64,000 nt of DNA from Duganella sp. SG902 (GCF_013376005.1 NZ_JABMJK010000006.1:62001-126000); one strand, 5' to 3'. Positions 16,943 through 25,340 are shown, counted from the stretch's first letter. A program made the numbers and translations. The notes: generated by a model not told the origin, from the letters alone.

Positions 16943-17040
16943 GAAAATCCACTGTTTTATCGAATATATACAGTAACAAACACTAGCAGAACCAGCATAC
17001 CATAGCAAAATCCAATGAAGTTAAATAATCGGGGGCAATA

Positions 17041-18324
17041 ATGCGCGTAGTTATCCTGGGTAGCGGTGTGATCGGCGTGACCAGCGCCTATTATCTGGCC
17101 AAGGCCGGCCACGACGTCACCGTGCTGGACCGCCAACCCGGCCCCGCCCTCGAGACCAGCTTCGCCAACGCCGGCCAGATCTCGCCCGGCTACGCCTCGC
17201 CATGGGCCGCCCCCGGCATCCCGCTGAAAGCCATGAAATGGATGGTGCAGCGCCACGCGCCGCTGTCGATCAAACCCGACGGCACCCTGTTCCAGCTGCA
17301 ATGGATGTGGCAGATGCTGCAGAACTGCAATGCCGAACGCTACGCCGTCAACAAGGAACGCATGGTGCGCCTGGCCGAGTACAGCCGCGACTGCTTCAAG
17401 GCCCTGCGCGCCGCCACCGGCATCGAATACGAAGGCCGCCAGCAAGGCACGACCCAGCTGTTCCGCACCCAGGAGCAGATGGACGCCGCCGCCAAGGACA
17501 TCAGCGTGCTGGAGGAAACCGGCGTGCCGTACGAACTGCTGAGCCGCGAGCAATTGGTCCAAGCCGAGCCCGGCCTGGCCCGCAACAAGCTGGTCGGCGG
17601 CCTGCGCCTGCCCAACGATGAAACCGGCGACTGTCAGCTGTTCACCACCCGCCTGACCGCCATGGCCGAGGAGCTGGGCGTGAAATTCCGCTACGGCATG
17701 GACATCACCGGCCTGCTGACCGAGGGCGACACCATCAAGGGCGTCAAATGCGGCGACGAGCTGGTGACTGCGGAATCCTACGTGGTGGCCATGGGCGCCT
17801 ACTCGACCGCGCTGCTCAAGGACCTGGTGAAAATCCCGGTGTACCCGCTGAAAGGCTATTCGATCACCGTGCCGATCGTGAACGCCGGCGCCGCGCCGGT
17901 CTCCACCATCCTGGATGAGACCTACAAAATCGCCGTCACCCGCTTTGACGACCGCATCCGCGTGGGCGGCATGGCCGAGATCGCCGGCTTCGACAAGACC
18001 CTGAACCCGCGCCGCCGCGAAACGCTGGAGATGGTGGTCAACGACCTGTTCCCCGGCGCCGGCAACACCGCCGAAGCCAGCTTCTGGACCGGCCTGCGTC
18101 CCATGACCCCGGACGGCACGCCGATCGTCGGCCGCACCGGCTTGCGCAACCTCTACATCAACACCGGCCACGGCACGCTGGGTTGGACCATGTCGTGCGG
18201 CTCGGCGCAACTGCTGTCGGACATCCTGTCCGCGCGCCGCCCGGCCATCCGCGCCGACGACCTGTCGGTCAGCCGTTACAGCGCCGAACGCGGCGCGCGC
18301 TCGCCGCAGCTGGTCAACGCCTGA
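17041..18324 (+). CDS. dadA: D-amino acid dehydrogenase (427 aa)
   Basis: This FAD-dependent enzyme oxidises D-alanine and other D-amino acids to 2-oxo acids and ammonia, passing electrons to the membrane quinone pool. The Rossmann FAD site lies at residues 2-32 ([20 protein letters not shown]). DadA signature regions are present ([38 protein letters not shown]). Full length compared with E. coli DadA (432). A strong GGGGG ribosome site precedes the ATG. The divergent Lrp-type gene is the likely regulator. No alanine racemase (dadX) follows, unlike in E. coli or Pseudomonas. Confidence 0.95.
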   Translation: MRVVILGSGVIGVTSAYYLAKAGHDVTVLDRQPGPALETSFANAGQISPGYASPWAAPGIPLKAMKWMVQRHAPLSIKPDGTLFQLQWMWQMLQNCNAERYAVNKERMVRLAEYSRDCFKALRAATGIEYEGRQQGTTQLFRTQEQMDAAAKDISVLEETGVPYELLSREQLVQAEPGLARNKLVGGLRLPNDETGDCQLFTTRLTAMAEELGVKFRYGMDITGLLTEGDTIKGVKCGDELVTAESYVVAMGAYSTALLKDLVKIPVYPLKGYSITVPIVNAGAAPVSTILDETYKIAVTRFDDRIRVGGMAEIAGFDKTLNPRRRETLEMVVNDLFPGAGNTAEASFWTGLRPMTPDGTPIVGRTGLRNLYINTGHGTLGWTMSCGSAQLLSDILSARRPAIRADDLSVSRYSAERGARSPQLVNA

Positions 18325-18336
18325 GCGCTCCTTTCC

Positions 18337-18359
18337 GCGGCGCCCGATCGCGGCGCCGC
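18337..18359 (+). other. GC-rich hairpin after dadA
   Basis: GCGGCGCC (18337-18344) and GGCGCCGC (18352-18359) form a perfect 8-bp stem, 13 nt after the dadA stop. It has no T-run. It may stabilise the mRNA 3' end or act with Rho. Confidence 0.4.
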
Positions 18360-18452
18360 GCGCCGTGTCACACGCCTGTCATCCGCGCCACGCCATCTGT
18401 CGCATCGGCGTGCGCTATCTGCGCATGAACCCACATTAAGACCGTTCGAGCG

Positions 18453-18481
18453 TTGAGATTGGGGCCAAGCCTGCGTATAAT
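18453..18481 (+). promoter_or_regulatory. sigma-70 promoter of the HDOD-zntB unit
   Basis: TTGAGA (18453-18458), a 17-nt spacer and a perfect TATAAT (18476-18481). The predicted start of transcription, 6-8 nt after the -10, falls at 18487-18489, on or next to the A of the HDOD gene's ATG (18489). Confidence 0.75.
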
Positions 18482-18488
18482 TTTGACC

Positions 18489-19328
18489 ATGAACAAACTC
18501 GAAGCATACGGCCATATCGCGGCCCTCGCCATCCGTGGCGAACTCGTCTTTCCAACCAGCGTGAACGCGGCGCTGCGCGTACAACTGGCATTGGACGATC
18601 CCGATTGCCCCATCGACACCGCCATCAGCCTGGTGCTGGCGGAGCCGTTGCTGGCCGCGAAAACCGTGGCCATCTCGAACTCCGCCATGTTCAACCGCGC
18701 CGGCGCGCCGGTCGTGACCAACGTGCGCGGCGCCATCATGCGCATCGGCTACCAGAACCTGTTCGCGCTGGCGGCCGCCATGGTGGTGCGCCAGTTCGGC
18801 AGCAAGATCTCCGACCCCGCGCTGCGCAACAAGGCCGAGAAACTGTGGGACCACACCATCGCCGTGGCCGCGCTGGGCCGGCTGATCGCCCGCCACGTCA
18901 CCGGCGTCAACGAGGACACCGCGCTGTTCGCCGGCATCGTGCACGAGGTGGGCGGCTTCTACCTGCTGTCGCGCGCCGACGAATTCCCCGGCCTGCTCGA
19001 CGAGGATCCGGAGAACTGGCACTCGGCCAGCGAGGAAATCATCACCCGCGAAGTGATGCGCAAGCTGTGCATCCCCGAGCCGGTGGCAGACGCCATCGAG
19101 GGCCTGCGCGACAGCTTCATGTCGATCCCGCCCGACACCCTGCTCGACACCCTGCTGCTGGCCAACCACCTGACGCCGGTGAAATCGCCGCTGCAGGAAC
19201 CGCAGCGCGACCTGCCGCCGCATTCCGACTCGGCCATCGACCTGTTCATCGACGAGCAAAAACTGGCCAGCATGCTGGAAGAGGCCAAGCGCGATGCGGC
19301 CGAAATGAGCGCCGCGCTGCTGGTCTGA
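18489..19328 (+). CDS. HDOD domain signalling protein (279 aa)
   Basis: The HDOD (HD-related output) domain occupies about residues 20-215: PTSVNAALRVQLALDDPDCP, SNSAMFNRAGAPVVTNVRGA, then ALFAGIVHEVGGFYLL, where the HD pair of true phosphohydrolases reads HE. Such proteins act in signalling by contact rather than catalysis (family knowledge). The ATG at 18489 has no Shine-Dalgarno sequence and a consensus promoter ends 7 nt upstream, so a leaderless mRNA is likely. TTG at 18453, inside the -35 box, is an unlikely start. The zntB-like gene begins 5 nt after its stop. Confidence 0.85.
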   Translation: MNKLEAYGHIAALAIRGELVFPTSVNAALRVQLALDDPDCPIDTAISLVLAEPLLAAKTVAISNSAMFNRAGAPVVTNVRGAIMRIGYQNLFALAAAMVVRQFGSKISDPALRNKAEKLWDHTIAVAALGRLIARHVTGVNEDTALFAGIVHEVGGFYLLSRADEFPGLLDEDPENWHSASEEIITREVMRKLCIPEPVADAIEGLRDSFMSIPPDTLLDTLLLANHLTPVKSPLQEPQRDLPPHSDSAIDLFIDEQKLASMLEEAKRDAAEMSAALLV

Positions 19329-19333
19329 GCCCG

Positions 19334-20359
19334 ATGCAGAGCGCGCCGCTGTCCTACGGTTCCGACCAATCCGGCCTGGTGTGCGGCTATCTGTTCGGCC
19401 GCGGCGCCGACGGCAAAGGCCAGCCGCTGGACACCGACGCCGCCTGCGCGTGGCTCAAACAGCGCGACCAGCATCCGCGGGAATTCATCTGGCTGCACTA
19501 CAACCTGGCCAACACCGCCAGCGAAAAATGGCTGCACGAGCACACCGCGCTGCCGGATGAATTCTACGAAAGCCTGCACGAAGGCCCGCGCTCGACCCGC
19601 ATCGAACTGGCCGACAACACCCTGATCGCCGTGGTCAACGACGTGCTGCACGACTTTTCGTTCGAGCCGTCGGACATTTCCACCTTGTGGCTCAGCGTGG
19701 ACAAGCAAATCGTCATCAGCGCGCGCCGCAAGCCGCTGCGCGCGGTGGACAGCCTGCGCAACGCCGTGCGCAATGGCGAGACGATCCGCTCATCGGTCGA
19801 ACTGCTGATCCACCTGCTGCGCGACCAGGCCGACGCGCTGATCAAGATCGTGCGCGACGCGATTGCCACCGTGGACAGCATCGAGGACAGCCTGCTGGCC
19901 GGCAAACTGACCACCAAGCGCGCCAGCCTGGGCGCGCAGCGGCGCGTGCTGGTGCGCCTGCAGCGCCTGCTGGCGCCGGAGCCATCGGCCCTGTTCCGCC
20001 TGCTGCAAAAGCCGCCGGCGTGGATGGCCGAGATCGACGCGCAGGAACTGCGTCAATCGACCGAGGAATTCTCCATGGTGCTGGCGGACATGGCGTCGCT
20101 GCAGGAGCGCATCAAGCTGATCCAGGAGGAAATCGCCGCTTTGGCCAGCGAGGCCAACAACCACAGCCTGTTCGTGCTGACCGTGGTGACCGTGTTGGCG
20201 CTGCCCATCAACATCATCGCCGGCCTGCTGGGCATGAACGTGGGCGGCATACCGCTGGCGGAATCGAAGCACGGCTTTCTGATCGTGGTGGTGATCGTGG
20301 CCAGCTTTACCGTGATCGCCGGCTGGCTGGCCTTCCGCCGCCAGCGCGACGTGCGCTAG
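19334..20359 (+). CDS. zntB: CorA-family divalent metal transporter, ZntB-like (341 aa)
   Basis: A cytoplasmic alpha/beta funnel (about 1-240, with WLHYNLANTASEKWL and the TRIELADNTLIAVVND strand pair) leads through a long stalk helix to two C-terminal membrane helices (about 280-305 and 312-335). The signature GMN lies at residues 300-302 in GMNVGGIP, the form common in the ZntB subgroup. ZntB moves zinc; CorA moves Mg2+, Co2+ or Ni2+. The subgroup call rests on length and the GMNVGG context and is not certain. It lies 5 nt after the HDOD gene and is probably translationally linked. Its last 53 bp overlap the convergent membrane-protein gene. Confidence 0.85.
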   Translation: MQSAPLSYGSDQSGLVCGYLFGRGADGKGQPLDTDAACAWLKQRDQHPREFIWLHYNLANTASEKWLHEHTALPDEFYESLHEGPRSTRIELADNTLIAVVNDVLHDFSFEPSDISTLWLSVDKQIVISARRKPLRAVDSLRNAVRNGETIRSSVELLIHLLRDQADALIKIVRDAIATVDSIEDSLLAGKLTTKRASLGAQRRVLVRLQRLLAPEPSALFRLLQKPPAWMAEIDAQELRQSTEEFSMVLADMASLQERIKLIQEEIAALASEANNHSLFVLTVVTVLALPINIIAGLLGMNVGGIPLAESKHGFLIVVVIVASFTVIAGWLAFRRQRDVR

Positions 20360-20840
20360 GGCGGGACGCGCGCAAGCCGCGCAGGCGGAACGCGCCGGCC
20401 AGCACCGCCGCGACACCCATCGCCAGCGCGATCAGATTATCGCGCCGGTAAGCGGCGCGCACCTCGGCCAGCGTGGCCGTCTCCTTGCCGCCGACGGCCA
20501 CGCCGTAGACCGTATAAAAATCGCCGGGCGCGAAGCCGATGCCGGTTTGCTGCTGGCGGAAAAACCGCACGCTGATGGGGTACATGGCGCCATCCCGGAT
20601 GGTGGCGCGCTGGCGGCCATCGGCATCGCCCTTGGCGTACAACACCAGCCGCTGCTGGTCGGACAGGATGAAATACAGCGCCCCGCGCGTCTCCTGCTGC
20701 CACACCACGCGCCCGCGCGCCGTCTCCAGCTGCTCGGGCCTGGGAAAGCGATACTCGAGAACGCCAAACAGCGCCATCAGGCCGACGCCGAGCCAAAGAA
20801 AAAAATACGCGCCCCGCTCGCCGGCAAACCAGTCTTTCAT
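20307..20840 (-). CDS. membrane protein of unknown function (177 aa)
   Basis: Membrane helix 1 (about 10-30, AYFFLWLGVGLMALFGVLEY) is followed by a periplasmic or cytosolic beta-rich region (ETARGRVVWQQETRGALYFI, RLVLYAKGD, YPISVRFF) and helix 2 (about 138-155, LIALAMGVAAVLAGAF). The Arg-rich tail reads through the 3' end of the convergent zntB-like gene (overlap 20307-20359). I do not recognise the family; DUF3592-like proteins have a similar helix-beta-helix plan. The real stop is not in doubt because no other in-frame stop precedes it. Confidence 0.6.
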   Translation of the reverse strand: MKDWFAGERGAYFFLWLGVGLMALFGVLEYRFPRPEQLETARGRVVWQQETRGALYFILSDQQRLVLYAKGDADGRQRATIRDGAMYPISVRFFRQQQTGIGFAPGDFYTVYGVAVGGKETATLAEVRAAYRRDNLIALAMGVAAVLAGAFRLRGLRASRPSARRAGGGRPASRRSR

Positions 20841-20885
20841 GTTGAGTTTGCTTGTATGAAAAGCCGTATGATACAGCCTCGCTTT

Positions 20886-21233
20886 TCACGGCTGCACCAG
20901 TTTCACCACAATCAGAACCAAGGTTGAGTTCATGGCTGCCACGCCAACCAGCGTGGTAATCATCCACTTCGTTATGCGCGTTTCCAGCTTGTATAAATCT
21001 GCCTTGGTTACACAGTTTTGCTGAAGCGCGAGCAGCGTGGCATCAATGCGGGCGATTTCGCTGCGCAGTGAACCTTCGAGCTTGGCAAGATCTTCTTTTG
21101 TTGCAGCGGTCCTGGACAACACCGCCACTTCCGCGGTCAGCGCGGCAAGATTGCGTTCGACCGTCGTCAGCCGCCGATCCAGCGACGCCAGTTGTTCTTC
21201 GATTTGTGCGGTCTGCGTTTCCATGCCATCCAT
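20886..21233 (-). CDS. small coiled-coil membrane protein, DUF1640-like (115 aa)
   Basis: A heptad-rich coiled coil (QIEEQLASLDRRLTTVERNL, LTAEVAVLSRTAATKEDLAK, KADLYKLETRITKW) ends in one transmembrane helix (MITTLVGVAAMNSTLVLIVV). It has the same plan as the 86-residue protein at 16130-16390. I place the start at the ATG 21233; a GTG at 21290 would give 134 aa but would place coding sequence over the palindromic operator at 21271-21314. The function is unknown. Confidence 0.6.
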   Translation of the reverse strand: MDGMETQTAQIEEQLASLDRRLTTVERNLAALTAEVAVLSRTAATKEDLAKLEGSLRSEIARIDATLLALQQNCVTKADLYKLETRITKWMITTLVGVAAMNSTLVLIVVKLVQP

Positions 21234-21270
21234 CTTGCGCCGCGCATCCCAGCCCAGACAAGCTGAGCAG

Positions 21271-21314
21271 GTTTGATCTTCGTCAAACACATAATTTATA
21301 AACTTTTTTGTTTA
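21271..21314 (+). promoter_or_regulatory. promoter with two N6-spaced palindromes before the MFS/Fe-S regulator operon
   Basis: Two perfect inverted repeats: GTTTGA-N6-TCAAAC (21271-21288) and TAAAC-N6-GTTTA (21299-21314). A candidate promoter, TTGATC (21273-21278) with TATAAA (21297-21302) at 18-nt spacing, is straddled by them: the first repeat covers the -35 and the second overlaps the -10 and start site. Two half-sites separated by 6 nt resemble the AAC-N6-GTT type site reported for cyanobacterial SufR, which fits the SufR-like regulator encoded downstream. Confidence 0.65.
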
Positions 21315-21346
21315 CTTATTGTTGAGCCAGGCTTACAGTGGAGGGC

Positions 21347-22564
21347 ATGAAAACACATCTGCTTATCGCCTCGGCTTGCCTGCTGGCTTTGCTGTCGACC
21401 ATCGGGGCGGCGCTGCCGTATCCCATCCTGCCGCCGCTGTTCGCGGCTGGCGCCACCAACGGCCTGAATACCTTCCTCGGCCTGCCGCCCAAGCTGCTGT
21501 TCGGCCTGGCCCTGACCATCAATCCGCTTGGCCTGCTGATCGGCTCGGCGCTGCTGGGGCCGATGTCGGACCGCTACGGCCGCCGTCCGGTGCTGCTGGT
21601 GACCGCCGTCGGCGCCGCCATCGGCCATGCCGTGACCGCTGGCGCGCTGATCATCGAGAACTATCCGCTGTTCATCGTCGCCCGTTTCGTGACCGGCCTG
21701 CTGGAGGGCAGCGGTTCGGTCGCGCGCGCGCTGCTGGCCGACCGTCTCGACGGCGACCTGCGCCGCAAGGCGCTTTCGTGGCTGAACGGCGCCTTCTACA
21801 TGGGCTGGCTGGCCGGGCCGCTGCTGGCTGGCGCCACCCTGCAATTCGGCATCACCACACCGTTCTGGGTCGCCGTCGCCGCCCTGCTGCTGGTGGCCGC
21901 GCTGGTGGCCGCCACGCTGCCGCGCGAAGCCGCTTCCGGCGCCACCACCTCGTGGTGGCAGGTCGCGCGCGACCGCCACTCGCTCAACCTGCTGCGCGAG
22001 CCGGACCTGCGCAGCCTGTTCATCGTGACGCTGGCCTACACCTGCGGCGTCACCGCGTTCTACGAGTTCTACCCGCTGTGGCTGGTGGAAGTGCCCGGCT
22101 ACGGCGCCCAGGGCATCGCCTGGGTCACGGCCGCCATGTGCGCTGTGATGACCGCCACCACCATCGTGGCGGGCCGCCCGTTCAAGGGCGAACCGCTGCT
22201 GCGCGCGCGCCTGTATGCCTTCACCGTGGCCGCCATCATCGCCCTGCTGGCCGCCAGCAATGCCACGCTGGGACTGATCTGCATCATCCTGTACGGCATT
22301 CCGCATTCGTTCTACAACGCCATCGTGCCGAACTACTGCGCCGAACGCTTCGGCGGCGCCCACGGCCAGGGCGCGGTGATGGGCCTGATCTCCACCACCT
22401 TCTGCCTGGCCAACATCATCATGGCGCTGGCCGGCGCGGTGCTGACGCTGATCGATACCCGCCTGATCCTGCTGCTGGGCGCCGCCCTCAGCGCCTGGTC
22501 GGCCTGGCGCATGCACAGCTGGCACCACAGCATGCATCGCCGCGTGGAGGGCGCCGTGCCATGA
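21347..22564 (+). CDS. MFS transporter of 12-helix type in an iron-linked operon (405 aa)
   Basis: Twelve hydrophobic segments are visible. Motif A lies between helices 2 and 3 (GPMSDRYGRRPVLLVTA) and a repeat-like segment follows helix 4 (ARALLADRLDGDLRRKA). Proton-linked MFS exporters of the tetracycline/arabinose-efflux type share this layout. The start is uncertain: ATG 21347 has GGAGGG only 1 nt upstream, while GTG 21338 gives three extra residues with a weaker site. Its stop overlaps the regulator start (ATGA, 22561-22564). It lies next to a Fur-boxed siderophore receptor, so export or import of a siderophore or metal ligand is possible but not shown. Confidence 0.85.
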   Translation: MKTHLLIASACLLALLSTIGAALPYPILPPLFAAGATNGLNTFLGLPPKLLFGLALTINPLGLLIGSALLGPMSDRYGRRPVLLVTAVGAAIGHAVTAGALIIENYPLFIVARFVTGLLEGSGSVARALLADRLDGDLRRKALSWLNGAFYMGWLAGPLLAGATLQFGITTPFWVAVAALLLVAALVAATLPREAASGATTSWWQVARDRHSLNLLREPDLRSLFIVTLAYTCGVTAFYEFYPLWLVEVPGYGAQGIAWVTAAMCAVMTATTIVAGRPFKGEPLLRARLYAFTVAAIIALLAASNATLGLICIILYGIPHSFYNAIVPNYCAERFGGAHGQGAVMGLISTTFCLANIIMALAGAVLTLIDTRLILLLGAALSAWSAWRMHSWHHSMHRRVEGAVP

Positions 22565-23181
22565 ACACCGCCGAACAGACGCTGTTCCTGCTCAAGACGC
22601 GCGGCCCGCAAACCGCCCAGCAACTGGCCGCCCTGCTCGATCTGACGTCCATGGGCGCGCGCAGGCAGCTGGAATCGTGGCAGGAAAAAGGCATGGTCAC
22701 CTATGAAGACGTGGCCGACAAGCCAGGCCGCCCGTCGCGCCGCTGGCTGCTGACCCAGGCCGGCCACGACCGCTTCCCCGATCGCCACGCCGAGCTGACC
22801 CTGCAATTGATCGACCAGGTGCGCACGCTGTTTGGCGACGCCGGCCTGGAAAAGCTGATCAGCTCGCGCGAGGCGGCCAGCGAGCGCGACTACCGCCAGC
22901 ACCTGGCCGGCAGCCGCACGCTGCGGGAACGGGTGCAGGCCCTGGTGCAAGCCCGCACCAGCGAAGGCTACATGGCCGAGCTTGAACAACAGGACGACGG
23001 CAGCCTGCTGCTGATCGAAAACCACTGCCCGATCTGCGCCGCCGCCCGGCAATGCCAGAAATTCTGCCGCTCGGAGCTGGACGTGTTCCAGCGCGTGCTG
23101 GGGCCGGATTGCTCGGTCGGACGGGTCGAACACCTGCTGGGAGGCGCGCGCCGTTGCGTGTACGTCATTAAAACTCTATAA
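22561..23181 (+). CDS. SufR-like Fe-S cluster HTH regulator (206 aa)
   Basis: An N-terminal winged HTH (about 5-65: FLLKTRGPQTAQQLAALLDL, MGARRQLESWQEKGMV, PGRPSRRWLLTQAG) as in SufR/DeoR-like repressors. The C-terminal third has cysteines 156, 169, 184 and 199 in a C-X12-C-X14-C-X14-C pattern, plus Cys159 and Cys165. Cyanobacterial SufR has C-X12-C-X13-C-X14-C ligating a 4Fe-4S cluster, so this protein is probably an iron-sulfur or iron-status sensor. It is translationally coupled to the MFS gene. It likely acts on the paired palindromes at 21271-21314. The promoter of the next gene lies within its 3' end. Confidence 0.82.
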   Translation: MNTAEQTLFLLKTRGPQTAQQLAALLDLTSMGARRQLESWQEKGMVTYEDVADKPGRPSRRWLLTQAGHDRFPDRHAELTLQLIDQVRTLFGDAGLEKLISSREAASERDYRQHLAGSRTLRERVQALVQARTSEGYMAELEQQDDGSLLLIENHCPICAAARQCQKFCRSELDVFQRVLGPDCSVGRVEHLLGGARRCVYVIKTL

Positions 23182-23204
23182 TAAGAATCATTCTCATTCT
23201 TATT
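23154..23204 (+). promoter_or_regulatory. promoter and Fur box of the siderophore receptor gene
   Basis: TTGCGT (23154-23159), 17 nt, then perfect TATAAT (23177-23182); the -35 lies inside the end of the regulator gene. The iron box AATAAGAAT (23180-23188), 7 nt, ATTCTTATT (23196-23204) is an exact palindrome resembling the Fur consensus and overlaps the -10 and start site, so Fur-Fe(II) should block RNA polymerase. Confidence 0.85.
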
Positions 23205-23217
23205 CAAGGAGTTCCGC

Positions 23218-25317
23218 ATGCCCCGTCACCTGCCCCTGCGCCCGATGTTGCTGGCGTTGTCGATGATTTATTCCGGCCTGGCCGTCGCCGCCGACGACAC
23301 ATCCGACACGCAAATGCAGACGGTGACGGTCACCGGCACCGCGGAAGAAAACGTCTACACCGCCCGCAACACCAAGTCCGCCGGCAAGCTGGAATTGTCG
23401 CTGCGCGAGACCCCGCAGTCGGTCTCGGTGGTCACGCGCGCGCTGATGGACGATTTCAAGCTCGACAACATCAACTCGGTGCTGGCCGCCACCACCGGCG
23501 TCACCGTGGAAAAGGTTGAAACCAGCCGCACCTACTACACCGCACGCGGCTTCGACGTGGTCAACTTCCAGTACGACGGCGTCGGCATGCCGCAAGTGTT
23601 CGGCAATGTGCAGGGCGACATCGACACCGCGCTGTACGAGCGCATCGACATCGTGCGCGGCGCCAACGGCCTGATGGCGTCCACCGGCAACCCTTCCGCC
23701 ACCGTCAACTTCATCCGCAAGCGCCCGACCGCCGGCACCACCGCCAGCGCCAGCCTGACGCTCGGTTCGTGGAACCAGCGCCGCATCGAGGGCGATGTCA
23801 GCACCAAGCTGAATGACAGCGGCACCGTGGCTGGCCGCGCCGTGCTGGTGCAGCAGGAAAGCGACTCCTACCTGGACCGCTTCTCGCCCAAGAAGACCGT
23901 GGCGTACGCGGTGGTGGAAGCCCAACTCGGCACGGATAGCCTGCTGACCGTCGGCCACACCTACGAGACCAACCGCAGCAAGGGCGTGATGTGGGGCGCG
24001 CTGCCGCTGTACTACGCCGACGGCAGCCCGACCAATTACCCGGTATCGACCAACACCTCGGCCAACTGGTCGCGCTGGGACACCACCACCAACACCACCT
24101 TCGCGGAACTGAGCCACAATCTGGGCCAGGGCTGGAAGGTGCAAGGCACGCTCAGCTACATCACCGACAAGTCGGACTCCAACCTGCTGTACGTGTACGG
24201 CACGCCCAACAAGACCGGGGGCGGCGGCCTGTACGCCTATCCGTCGCAATACGGCGCCGATCAGAAGCAGACCCTGGCCGATCTCGCGGTCGACGGCAAG
24301 TTCAACCTGGGCGGCCGCCAGCACGACCTGAGCTTCGGCTACAGCTGGTCGCGCTCCAAGCTGAACGACGCGTCGCACTACGGCCAGGGCATCGGCACCG
24401 AAATGCCGGGCCAGACGGCGTTTGACGGCAGCTACCCGATGCCGACCTTTGACGCCTCCACCGACGGCAGCAGCTATGAGGATCGCCGCAACACGCTGTT
24501 CCTGGCCGCGCGCTTCAACCTGGCCGACGACTGGAAGCTGCTGACCGGCCTGAATTCCACCCGCGCCAGGAGCAACGGCAATTCCTACGGCACCAGCAAG
24601 TACAAGTCGGCCAGCAAGACCACGCCATATGTGGGCGTGGTGTACGACATCAACAAGGAATGGTCGGCCTACGCCAGCCACACCGAGATCTTCAATCCGC
24701 AAAGCGAGATCGACGCCACCGGCACGCCGCTCGATCCGATCGAGGGCAAGACCACCGAGGCCGGCCTGAAGGCCGCGCTGTTCAACGGCAAGCTGAATGC
24801 CTCGGGCGCGGTGTTCAAGACCCAGCAGGACAACACCGCCGAGCAAGCCGGCATGATCGGCGCCAAGGCTTACTACCGCGGCGTGAACGCGGAGTCGCAG
24901 GGTTATGAATTCGATCTGTCGGGGGATCTCAACAAGGACTGGCAGGCCAGCGCCGGCTTCACCCGCCTGACCTCGCTCAAGGGCGAAGACGGCAAGGCGG
25001 TGCGCACCTTCATTCCACGCTCGACGCTGCGCGTGAACACCACCTACCGCGTGCCTGCCCTGCCGGCGCTGAAGGTGGGCGGCACGCTGGCCTGGCAGAG
25101 CGAGACCTGGATCGATCAGGGCGGCGGCATCCGCACCGTGCAGCCGTCGTACGCCACGCTGGGCCTGATGGCGCGCTACGAAATCGACAAGCACCTGTCG
25201 CTGTCGGTCAACCTGAACAACGTGACCGACAAGAAGCACCTGACCAGCCTGTACTGGACCCAGAGCTACTACGCGGCGCCGCGCAACGGCAGCGCCACGC
25301 TGAGCTGGACGTACTAA
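23218..25317 (+). CDS. TonB-dependent siderophore receptor (699 aa)
   Basis: A signal peptide (1-24, ending GLAVAA) precedes a plug domain (about 45-160: SLRETPQSVSVVTRALMDDF, ARGFDVVNFQYDG, RIDIVRGANGLMASTGNPSA) and a 22-strand barrel to the terminal aromatic (ATLSWTY). The TVTVTGT segment near 36-43 is the TonB box region. The plug motifs and length match the FhuE/FpvA/FoxA group for hydroxamate-type ferric siderophores. There is no N-terminal signalling (STN) extension, so no sigma/FecR-type surface signalling is expected. AAGGAG lies 7 nt before the ATG. Regulation is by the Fur box immediately upstream. Confidence 0.92.
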   Translation: MPRHLPLRPMLLALSMIYSGLAVAADDTSDTQMQTVTVTGTAEENVYTARNTKSAGKLELSLRETPQSVSVVTRALMDDFKLDNINSVLAATTGVTVEKVETSRTYYTARGFDVVNFQYDGVGMPQVFGNVQGDIDTALYERIDIVRGANGLMASTGNPSATVNFIRKRPTAGTTASASLTLGSWNQRRIEGDVSTKLNDSGTVAGRAVLVQQESDSYLDRFSPKKTVAYAVVEAQLGTDSLLTVGHTYETNRSKGVMWGALPLYYADGSPTNYPVSTNTSANWSRWDTTTNTTFAELSHNLGQGWKVQGTLSYITDKSDSNLLYVYGTPNKTGGGGLYAYPSQYGADQKQTLADLAVDGKFNLGGRQHDLSFGYSWSRSKLNDASHYGQGIGTEMPGQTAFDGSYPMPTFDASTDGSSYEDRRNTLFLAARFNLADDWKLLTGLNSTRARSNGNSYGTSKYKSASKTTPYVGVVYDINKEWSAYASHTEIFNPQSEIDATGTPLDPIEGKTTEAGLKAALFNGKLNASGAVFKTQQDNTAEQAGMIGAKAYYRGVNAESQGYEFDLSGDLNKDWQASAGFTRLTSLKGEDGKAVRTFIPRSTLRVNTTYRVPALPALKVGGTLAWQSETWIDQGGGIRTVQPSYATLGLMARYEIDKHLSLSVNLNNVTDKKHLTSLYWTQSYYAAPRNGSATLSWTY

Positions 25318-25321
25318 GTCC

Positions 25322-25340
25322 GGCCGCCATTCAGGCGGCC
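25322..25340. other. hairpin between convergent genes
   Basis: GGCCGCC (25322-25328) and GGCGGCC (25334-25340) form a perfect 7-bp stem with a 5-nt loop, just past the receptor stop and across the stop of the convergent GGDEF-EAL gene. There is no T-run. Confidence 0.4.

Noticed and set aside
21234..21290. GTG start at 21290 extending the small coiled-coil protein by 19 residues
   Set aside because: It would lie over the palindromic operator of the divergent operon and has no ribosome site; the ATG at 21233 is preferred.
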